Shown here piece by piece: positions 45,019 to 50,070 of a stretch of 50,070 nucleotides of DNA. The DNA lies in assembly GCA_002163005.1 (NCBI GenBank), contig MAAF01000096.1:1-50070 (forward strand), read 5' to 3'. This stretch comes from Colwellia psychrerythraea. Lineage in GTDB: Bacteria; Pseudomonadota; Gammaproteobacteria; Enterobacterales; Alteromonadaceae. The notes beneath the pieces are model-generated. The model did no database searches, was not told the DNA's origin, and saw only the letters and a program-made list of their open reading frames with translations. Numbering within the stretch: the stretch's first letter is position 1; every line of letters starts with the position of its first letter. Made by a program: the position numbers and the translations under genes.

Positions 45019-45531
45019 CTAGCGCCTGCTATACATGGCACCTGTAAAATGCATAGCAATTAAAAAGTAAATAGCACTTTCTAAATAAAGATGAAATTTA
45101 TTTGCTAGATTGAAAATTCCTATTTCTGTTTGGCCTTGTGAGAATGTGAGAAGGTTTAAAATATGAAGTGGGTGTTCATAATTAGTAACCATAAAGATAC
45201 CTGTTACTATTAAAGAGAATAAAACACAATACATAAGCGAATGAACAATATAAACGACTAACTTATGCATACAGCTATTGAATTCAGGCTTACGTGATTG
45301 AGGTAAGTAAAACTTTGACCAAAAGAACCGCAAGAGCAAGAGAAGGAGTACAAATGCCCCCATAATGAAATGTATTTCTATGGCATCTTGCTTGTGTTCT
45401 ATAGCACCTTTAATCCTATAATCAGTGTTATGAATTTGAGAACCCATCATTAAGAGCATAAATAAAATTAGAGCTGATGATGACCAGTGTAAAACTCTAT
45501 CAATTACATAAGACCTTTTTTCAGATAACAT
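45019..45531 (-). CDS. Cytochrome b561-type membrane protein, gene cassette
   Basis: This 170-residue inner-membrane protein has four hydrophobic segments. Candidate haem ligands are His15 (VLHWSSSALI), His54 (IEIHFIMGAF), His98 (YIVHSLMY) and His161 (AMHFTGAMYSRR), which is the prokaryotic cytochrome b561 pattern. The family moves electrons from quinol, sometimes to superoxide. It ends in the normal HxxGAMYHR-like motif, here with Ser. attC sites flank it. Confidence 0.88.
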   Translation of the reverse strand: MLSEKRSYVIDRVLHWSSSALILFMLLMMGSQIHNTDYRIKGAIEHKQDAIEIHFIMGAFVLLLLLLRFFWSKFYLPQSRKPEFNSCMHKLVVYIVHSLMYCVLFSLIVTGIFMVTNYEHPLHILNLLTFSQGQTEIGIFNLANKFHLYLESAIYFLIAMHFTGAMYSRR

Positions 45532-45575
45532 AGAAAATCCTTTTTATACGCCAAAACTCTTTGGTTCGAATGGCT

Positions 45576-45666
45576 GCTAACGCCTTGCTAAGTGGAAAAT
45601 AATAGTTGGCTATAATCGCGAAGCGGTGGTCAACTGTTGTTTTTCCGTTTAAGCAACTTGTTATAT
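45576..45666 (-). repeat. attC site F
   Basis: Boxes GCTAACGCC and CTTGTTATAT, inner arms TAGTTGGCTA and GGTCAACTG, tip loop CGCGAAGCGG. At 91 bases it is the shortest of the full-length sites. It directly precedes the higA stop codon. Confidence 0.88.
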
Positions 45667-45669
45667 TTT

Positions 45670-45966
45670 TTATGCCACTGCAAAATTTACTAAGTGAACA
45701 TTGGTTAAATTAATGTGTTGCTTAGCATGCCAAAGATCATAGTTATCTTGCATTGATAGCCAACTTTCAGGTGTTCTACCAATTGCTTTTGACAAGCGAA
45801 GTGCCATTTCTGGAGATATTGCACTTTGACCTTTTAGAACACGGTTTAAAGTAGATGATGCTACATCTAATTGTTTAGCTAAATAACGACAGCTATAACC
45901 AGAAGGTTCCAAATAAACGTCATAAATAAACTCTCCTGGATGCGGCGGATTATGATGCATACTCAT
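45670..45966 (-). CDS. higA: HigA-type antitoxin, gene cassette
   Basis: This 98-residue DNA-binding antitoxin of the HigA/VapI group has HHNPPHPGEFIYDVYLEPSG (about 4-23), the helix-turn-helix AKQLDVASSTLNRVLKGQSAISPEMALRLSKAIG (about 30-63), and then TPESWLSMQDNYDLW (about 65-79). It neutralises HigB and represses the pair. Its ATG overlaps the higB stop (TAATG), so translation is coupled. The toxin-first order is normal for higBA. Confidence 0.95.
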   Translation of the reverse strand: MSMHHNPPHPGEFIYDVYLEPSGYSCRYLAKQLDVASSTLNRVLKGQSAISPEMALRLSKAIGRTPESWLSMQDNYDLWHAKQHINLTNVHLVNFAVA

Positions 45967-46244
45967 TAGTGATAGTCCTCATAATTAAGAATATAAGCAT
46001 TACCATCGATAAATTCGAAAGTAACACGCCAGTTACCGTTGACAGTAATTGACCAAATCCCATCTCGATCACCTTTTAAAGGGTGTAATTTAAATCCGGG
46101 TAAATTGATGTCATCAATTTCTTGTGCGGTATCGATTGCGGTAAGTTGCATACGCAATTTACGTTGATGTTTTGCCTGAATTCCTGAAACACTACCTGTG
46201 TGGAAGTATTTCTTAAGGCCTTTATGTTTAAAAGATTTAATCAT
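45966..46244 (-). CDS. higB: HigB-type mRNA endonuclease toxin, gene cassette
   Basis: This is a 92-residue RelE-superfamily toxin. MIKSFKHKGLKKYF opens it, with GFKLHPLKGDRDGIWSITVNGNWRVTFEF (about 50-78) and the terminal YEDYH motif. It cuts ribosome-bound mRNA. Such pairs are common in large chromosomal integrons and are thought to prevent loss of arrays. Its start region is overlapped by the read-through ORF of the upstream cassette. Confidence 0.95.
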   Translation of the reverse strand: MIKSFKHKGLKKYFHTGSVSGIQAKHQRKLRMQLTAIDTAQEIDDINLPGFKLHPLKGDRDGIWSITVNGNWRVTFEFIDGNAYILNYEDYH

Positions 46245-46764
46245 GCCACAAGTGTAGCGTGATGCGCATCAACTGTCGATAAAAATATAACGCCCACAAT
46301 AAGGGGCTGATTAATAGTTTGCTTAAATGTGAAGCGGAGCGGAACCGAGCAAACTGTCCACAGTCCCGCTTTAAATTCTTGTTATATGCCCGTTTGTACA
46401 ATGCTTTTACTTTTAATGCAGGTTTAGACTTATACAAAAGGTAATTGGAGATAAACATGCTTGGAATAAACAAAAATAAAATAGCACCAGCAAAAGCATT
46501 TTTAGATTCAGGTGAAATAGCTGCAATATACAAAGAGCCATTTACAAGAAGAGTTGAAATAATGACCCTTTTTAAGAACCCCTGAACACTTATGAAAATA
46601 CTATAACTTTGATAGAAAAAGAAAACACCAATTAAAGCAATAACGGTAAAAATGAAAAGTTTTTCGAAACTATTATGCAGGAATAAATAAACAGCTACGC
46701 CCGGATACATAAATAGTATTGAGAGAGTAAAAGTTAATTTGTAATCCAGAAATTTAGAATGCAC
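46237..46764 (-). CDS. Hypothetical membrane protein whose frame reads through an attC
   Basis: GTG at 46764 with AAGGATTTCG upstream opens a 175-codon frame. The first 115 residues hold four hydrophobic segments (FTLSILFMYPGVAVYLFL, LFIFTVIALIGVFFFYQ, VIISTLLVNGSLYIAA, FAGAILFLFIPSMFIS). From about residue 126 the frame runs through attC G and ends 8 bases inside higB. The native protein probably ended near residue 125. I recognise no family. The read-through tail is Arg/Lys-rich. Confidence 0.6.
   Translation of the reverse strand: MHSKFLDYKLTFTLSILFMYPGVAVYLFLHNSFEKLFIFTVIALIGVFFFYQSYSIFISVQGFLKRVIISTLLVNGSLYIAAISPESKNAFAGAILFLFIPSMFISNYLLYKSKPALKVKALYKRAYNKNLKRDCGQFARFRSASHLSKLLISPLLWALYFYRQLMRITLHLWHD
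46285..46388 (-). repeat. attC site G
   Basis: Boxes ATATAACGCCC and CTTGTTATAT, inner arms TAGTTTGCTT and GAGCAAACTG, tip loop GAAGCGGAGCGGAACC. It is inside the reading frame of the membrane protein cassette. Confidence 0.9.
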
Positions 46765-46779
46765 CGAAATCCTTTAGGG

Positions 46780-46810
46780 CTTATAACGGCCTCTTGAACA
46801 GCTTGTTAGC
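46780..46810 (-). repeat. Minimal 31-nt attC-like site
   Basis: CTTATAACGGCCTCTTGAAC then AGCTTGTTAGC: both outer boxes are intact, but the arms and loop of a normal attC (about 65 bases) are gone. It sits between the lipoprotein gene and the membrane protein gene, where an attC is expected. Confidence 0.7.
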
Positions 46811-46830
46811 ATACTGGACACGACTATCGT

Positions 46831-47733
46831 TTACATTATTTTTGACAGCCAATGCATGACATTGAGGAGAAACTGTTCATTTTGTTCCGCACCACCAGAT
46901 ACCAAGCCGTGCTTCTTACCAGTTGAAACAATAAGTTGTGAGGAAAACGCCATTCCCTCAGAAAATACCGCTACTCGACCTTCTCCAACCTCTAAAACTG
47001 CTCCTTGATACCAGCCACTCATCGATACTCTAGGAGTTTGAGCATTTACTTGAAAAGGTATGTCTGGCACAAGAGAAGTTGCACCTTTACCAAGAATTAA
47101 AAGGGGTTTTGCACCCTCTGGTATTTGAAAAGCTGAACCACCAAATGTTTTAACTTGAGTAATACGTTCTGAATGAGGGGAGCCTTTCGTTATTGAATGA
47201 TCCATAAGGGAGTTATCATCAAGACGAAATACAGCGTCACGGACATGACCATTACTAAACTCAAAACCAAAAGCAGCTGATAATCTTTCAATAACCTTTG
47301 GAAAAGGTGTGTGATCTGCGACTAAAAAAAGCGAACCACCTTGGGATACCCATTGTTTAACGACTTCAACTTCTCCTGTTTCAAATGCATCACCGAATGG
47401 AGGAGCCCAATCCCGTCTGTTCTTATCAAGCGCATTTGCAATCACTAAGATGTCAGCTTGTTTCAAATATTCTAAAGTAAACTTTTCTTTGCTTGGTCTG
47501 ACAGTATAACCATCGCTGGACAGAACTTGAGAAAATGGCTTGTACCTGCCATTTGTAGTGAGAAAATTATTATGTGCCTCATCAATAAGCACTATAGGAC
47601 TATTCAATTCCGAAAAGCTAGTTTTAGTATTTTTGGGAATAAAATCAGGATCAGGCTGTTGATCGCTATCAGAACAAGACGACAACCCAACTAAAAATAA
47701 TCCTAAAAGAATAGTTTTACATATCAATTTCAT
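46831..47733 (-). CDS. Lipoprotein with a DUF4350-like glutamine-amidotransferase fold, gene cassette
   Basis: This 300-residue exported lipoprotein has a signal MKLICKTILLGLFLVGLSSC with the lipobox LSSC (Cys20). The mature part has VLIDEAHNNFL (about 49-59), the LKQADILVIANAL strand (about 89-101) and WVSQGGSLFLVADHTPFP (about 129-146), then FGFEFSNGHVRD. These fit the DUF4350/GATase-like family, which often lies in operons for surface or polysaccharide functions. No catalytic Cys is evident. It is the largest cassette seen here. Confidence 0.75.
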   Translation of the reverse strand: MKLICKTILLGLFLVGLSSCSDSDQQPDPDFIPKNTKTSFSELNSPIVLIDEAHNNFLTTNGRYKPFSQVLSSDGYTVRPSKEKFTLEYLKQADILVIANALDKNRRDWAPPFGDAFETGEVEVVKQWVSQGGSLFLVADHTPFPKVIERLSAAFGFEFSNGHVRDAVFRLDDNSLMDHSITKGSPHSERITQVKTFGGSAFQIPEGAKPLLILGKGATSLVPDIPFQVNAQTPRVSMSGWYQGAVLEVGEGRVAVFSEGMAFSSQLIVSTGKKHGLVSGGAEQNEQFLLNVMHWLSKIM

Positions 47734-47774
47734 TTAATGTTCCATATAGATAACCACAATCCTAGATAAAGTAT

Positions 47775-47870
47775 GCTACGCCTCACTAAGAGGCAAATGA
47801 TAGTTGGTTAAAATAAGCGACGAAGGAGCAAAAACCAACTGTTATTTGTCCTTTTGAGTGACTTGTTAGC
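47775..47870 (-). repeat. attC site I
   Basis: Left box GCTACGCC (one A missing from GCTAACGCC) and right box CTTGTTAGC. Inner arms TAGTTGGTTA and ACCAACTG, tip loop GCGACGAAGGAG. The zinc-ribbon gene stops inside it. Confidence 0.88.
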
Positions 47871-48171
47871 ATTTATTGAAACCCGCAATAAAAAACTCAA
47901 CTTTGCCACAAGACTTACAAGCATACATGTCTAAGTTTTCTTTATTTACAAAGAACTCACCCAACTCACCTAAAACACCCCAGCGAGTACCTTCGTGGAA
48001 GTTTTTAGTACCAATAAAAGTTAGACTTGCTTGGCATCGAATACAATCAGGGGCTGAATGACTAGACTTGCTATCTGGCGCTGATTTACCTTTTTCACAG
48101 TTACAACTCCAACAAACTTCAAACTCATCATCGTCAATTGTTGTATTACAGTTTTGACATTTCCACGACAT
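47866..48171 (-). CDS. Double zinc-ribbon protein, gene cassette
   Basis: This 101-residue protein starts at ATG 48171, with AAGGAGTG upstream; TTG 48174 is ignored. The N-terminal ribbon CQNCNTTIDDDEFEVCWSC (about residues 5-23) is followed by a Ser/Lys linker and a second CIRC ... CKSCGKVEFF (about 46-94). The second half resembles bacterial proteins of unknown function with a nucleic-acid or protein-binding ribbon. Function unknown. Confidence 0.75.
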   Translation of the reverse strand: MSWKCQNCNTTIDDDEFEVCWSCNCEKGKSAPDSKSSHSAPDCIRCQASLTFIGTKNFHEGTRWGVLGELGEFFVNKENLDMYACKSCGKVEFFIAGFNKC

Positions 48172-48188
48172 CAATTCACTCCTTGAAT

Positions 48189-48286
48189 GCTAACGCCCTG
48201 TTAAGGGGCAATTTCTAGTTGGCTAAAATGTGAAGCGGAGCGGAACCAGCCAACTGTAATTTGTCCCGCTTAACAGCTTGTTAGGC
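48189..48286 (-). repeat. attC site J
   Basis: Boxes GCTAACGCCC and CTTGTTAGGC, inner arms TAGTTGGCTA and AGCCAACTG, tip loop GAAGCGGAGCGGAACC. The methyltransferase gene stops inside its right box. Confidence 0.9.
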
Positions 48287-48865
48287 CTTTTTGCCAACAG
48301 CCATTAAAACAGGCATATTACCTTTAGAACTCCTCATTATAAAAGGACTATTAACTTTAGTATTTACAAAGCCATTTGCTACAAATGCTTGTTTAACCCT
48401 TTTCTCTGATAACCCCATATCCGATGAATCATCATTAGAAAGCCAATCCCATTGTACAAACACACCATCTTCTTTTATTAGGGACTTTAATAAACTCAAA
48501 GTTGCTTCATAATCAGGTAGAAAACCGCAAACAGACGATGCCACTATTAGATCAAATTTATTTTCTAACTCAGGAAGGTTTTGAACTAACTCTTTTGATA
48601 GATAATCGGATATAGACGATACATTATGTAGCGCCTTTTTATCCAAATGTTTTATCATTTCTGAAGACGGATCTATCGCAACAATACTTTTAACTGTTGG
48701 ACTCATAAGTTGAGTTAAGGCACCTGTACCACAGCCAAAATCCAGGACGGTTAGACCATTAATATTGATGTTTTTTAAAAGCTCTGAAAATGCATTTTTG
48801 GCATACTCTTCAACAGTAGGATCTACATCCCAGTTTTCAGCATACTCATCCCACTCGTTACTCAA
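48281..48865 (-). CDS. Class I SAM-dependent methyltransferase, gene cassette
   Basis: This 194-residue methyltransferase starts at TTG 48865: GGAGAG lies 4 bases before it, and MSNEWDEYAENWD is a usual family start; the frame is open to 48877. Motif I is LTVLDFGCGTGALTQLM (about 38-54), motif II follows with SIVAIDPSSEMIKHL (about 60-74), and FDLIVASSVCGFL is near 100. The substrate is unknown; the closest look is to small-molecule or ubiquinone-type enzymes. Confidence 0.87.
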   Translation of the reverse strand: MSNEWDEYAENWDVDPTVEEYAKNAFSELLKNININGLTVLDFGCGTGALTQLMSPTVKSIVAIDPSSEMIKHLDKKALHNVSSISDYLSKELVQNLPELENKFDLIVASSVCGFLPDYEATLSLLKSLIKEDGVFVQWDWLSNDDSSDMGLSEKRVKQAFVANGFVNTKVNSPFIMRSSKGNMPVLMAVGKKA

Positions 48866-48898
48866 AATACTCTCCAAAAGTTTATAGTTTATCTAAAT

Positions 48899-49000
48899 GC
48901 CTAACGCCCGCATGAGCGGCTAAGTAATAGTTTGCTAAAATAGTTGAGCGAAGCGAAACACAGCAAACTGTTATGTCCGTTCTTAATGTGCTTGTTATAC
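48899..49000 (-). repeat. attC site K
   Basis: Boxes GCCTAACGCCC and CTTGTTATAC, inner arms TAGTTTGCTA and CAGCAAACTG, tip loop GAGCGAAGCGAAAC. The gene at 48995 stops inside the right box. Confidence 0.9.
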
Positions 49001-49486
49001 AACTTTTAACTCTTTAGCCCAGTCTTCCCATGATATATGCTTCCCAGGAAATGCTATTTTAGAAAAAGACCATACTTTCTGAAGCCAGTTCAAGACTGTT
49101 TTATAAAGCTCTTCTTCTAAAGCTAAGCTATCATCTCTAATCCAATAATATACATCACAATCATAATTCGGTGATTGACTAGGATCTATGTAGATTGAAC
49201 CAAGACACCTAGTTTTTGATTCATTAAATACTGAATAAGCAAACGCTTCTCTCAATTCGAACTCACCTTTATGCGCTTTCAAGCTAGCAATATTTTCTTC
49301 GATATTCATGTTAAATTTAGGCCATTCAGAGTCAGGGCCGAAAATCGATTGAAGTCGTTTTTGACTACTCATTACAGCTTCAAAATCTAATTCAGCAATA
49401 CTATCTTCAAGGACTTTGAAATAAAAGTATTTAGCTTTCAAAGTCCTTGGTGGATCAAATGATTTTGGAATAAATGGTGTGGGCAT
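48995..49486 (-). CDS. GNAT-like hypothetical protein, gene cassette
   Basis: This 163-residue protein has the layout of a diverged acetyltransferase. KAKYFYFKVLEDSIAELDFEAVMSS opens it, EAFAYSVFNESKTRCLGSIYIDPSQ (about 80-104) is the GNAT beta4-like strand, and YDCDVYYWIRDDSLALEEELYKTVLNWL (about 108-135) resembles the following region, but the acetyl-CoA loop is missing. Similar proteins are annotated as N-acetyltransferase-like. It may not bind acetyl-CoA. Confidence 0.6.
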   Translation of the reverse strand: MPTPFIPKSFDPPRTLKAKYFYFKVLEDSIAELDFEAVMSSQKRLQSIFGPDSEWPKFNMNIEENIASLKAHKGEFELREAFAYSVFNESKTRCLGSIYIDPSQSPNYDCDVYYWIRDDSLALEEELYKTVLNWLQKVWSFSKIAFPGKHISWEDWAKELKVV

Positions 49487-49503
49487 GCAGCAGACTATCC
49501 ATA

Positions 49504-49605
49504 GTTATAACGCCCACATTAACGGGCAATAAAATTGTTGGCTAAAATAGCGACGAAGGAGCAAAAGCCAACTGTTTTTTGTCCCTGTTTAATTGCTTGT
49601 TATGT
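49504..49605 (-). repeat. attC site L
   Basis: Boxes GTTATAACGCCC and CTTGTTATGT, inner arms TTGTTGGCTA and AGCCAACTG, tip loop GCGACGAAGGAG. It lies before the cupin gene stop. Confidence 0.9.
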
Positions 49606-49616
49606 GATGAGAACAC

Positions 49617-49928
49617 TTAAAAGAATATAGCTAACCAAACCGTTGCTTCATCTGGAGATGTTTCTATCACTCGGTGCTTTTCATGAGCTTTAATATGTAA
49701 ATAATCACCTTGTTTAAGGGTAACCTTAACACCATTTATATATTCAATAACACCGTAGCCAGATAAAACAATAACCCATTCATTTTCAATTTGATCGTAC
49801 CAGCCTGTATCAGGAGATGTTTGCCCCTTGGATACAATGCGCTCAACCCTTAGTTTTTCTGTAGTGATAATATCTTCAAATATTTCATTTGGTAATTCTG
49901 ATGGAATATTGCTAAATATATTTGCCAC
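49617..49928 (-). CDS. Cupin-domain protein, gene cassette
   Basis: This 103-residue single-domain cupin has NEWVIVLSGYGVIEYINGVKVTLKQGDYLHIKAHEKHRVIE (about 48-88), which carries both cupin motifs with the metal ligands Glu and His (KAHEKHRV). The start is GTG 49928 with GGGGAG upstream. Similar small cupins occur in many integron arrays and marine bacteria. Role unknown, probably binding a small ligand. Confidence 0.85.
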   Translation of the reverse strand: MANIFSNIPSELPNEIFEDIITTEKLRVERIVSKGQTSPDTGWYDQIENEWVIVLSGYGVIEYINGVKVTLKQGDYLHIKAHEKHRVIETSPDEATVWLAIFF

Positions 49929-49951
49929 TAGCTCCCCTTTTTAAAATGATT

Positions 49952-50048
49952 GCTAACGCCTTGCTAAGCGGCGCAGAATAGTTGGCTAAAATGTGCGAGG
50001 AACGAAGCGCAGCCAACTCCAGCGTCCGTTTGAGCAACTTGTTATATG
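49952..50048 (-). repeat. attC site M
   Basis: Boxes GCTAACGCC and CTTGTTATAT, inner arms TAGTTGGCTA and CAGCCAACTC, tip loop GAGGAACGAAGCG. It is the rightmost attC and the 3' boundary of a further cassette that extends past the window. Confidence 0.9.
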
Positions 50049-50070
50049 CTATTTACCACTGTATTTGGAT

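Larger units (their letters stand above)
41276..50070 (-). mobile_element. Distal part of a chromosomal integron cassette array
   Basis: Eleven full-length attC sites and two partial ones, about 90-104 bases each when full, separate mostly single-gene cassettes that all read leftward apart from one plus-strand module. Each attC follows the stop codon of the gene on its right, and several stop codons lie inside the attC. In integrons new cassettes enter at attI next to intI and read away from it, so intI should lie to the right of 50070. No integrase gene is in the window. The array is promoter-poor, with toxin-antitoxin and many unknown genes, as in sedentary superintegrons of Vibrio and relatives. 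Confidence 0.9.

Noticed and set aside
50049..50070. Start of the next cassette
   Set aside because: Too few bases to define its reading frame; both plausible minus-strand frames meet a stop within the last 20 bases.

Overview
The window reads as chromosome from a low-GC marine gammaproteobacterium of the Alteromonadales, most like Colwellia or a close relative. That is an inference from the AT-rich composition, the oleABCD long-chain olefin cluster, the mfd-csiV pairing, the rhombosortase/GlyGly-CTERM pair and dispersed intergenic elements with TATACCCGTT-type ends. No rRNA, tRNA, CRISPR array or intact insertion sequence was seen.

Left part (1-9.4 kb): the 3' end of a probable outer-membrane barrel gene, a DUF4382 lipoprotein, a decayed IS1595-type transposase, then a minus-strand block mfd, csiV and a DUF1244 gene, followed by a ComEA-like helix-hairpin-helix protein. 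A PAS-PAS-PAS-GGDEF diguanylate cyclase (9.4-11.1 kb) and a LysR remnant lead into a sulfate assimilation block (11.6-17.7 kb): cysD, cysN, an SLC13-type permease, cysC and a DHH phosphoesterase that could remove PAP, the by-product of PAPS use. galE, a rhombosortase, a DTW-domain tRNA modification enzyme and gamma-glutamyltranspeptidase follow. Next are a small barrel protein and a 1,366-residue calcium-binding (thrombospondin type 3) surface protein that ends in a GlyGly-CTERM tail, the expected substrate of the rhombosortase 4 kb upstream.

Middle (27.7-33.3 kb): oleA, oleB, oleC and oleD with a 4HBT thioesterase behind them. These condense two acyl-CoA chains head to head, then reduce, beta-lactonise and decarboxylate the product to a long-chain olefin. 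A 15-bp tandem repeat separates oleB from oleC.

Right part (33.4-50 kb): housekeeping-like and hypothetical genes grade into the distal end of a chromosomal integron. From 41.3 kb to the right edge there are eleven full-length attC sites plus one 31-nt and one half attC. They separate mostly minus-strand single-gene cassettes: GNAT acetyltransferases, a GFA-like protein, cytochrome b561, a HigB/HigA toxin-antitoxin pair, membrane and zinc-ribbon proteins, a lipoprotein, a methyltransferase and a cupin. Cassette orientation places attI and the integrase to the right of the window. Left of 41.3 kb, half and decayed attC sites at about 34.8, 37.0, 37.3, 38.0, 38.6, 40.3 and 41.0 kb suggest the array once reached further and is eroding. 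A plus-strand module (Crp-type regulator, SDR, broken ABM monooxygenase, truncated RidA-like gene) sits inside the array and ends in half an attC.
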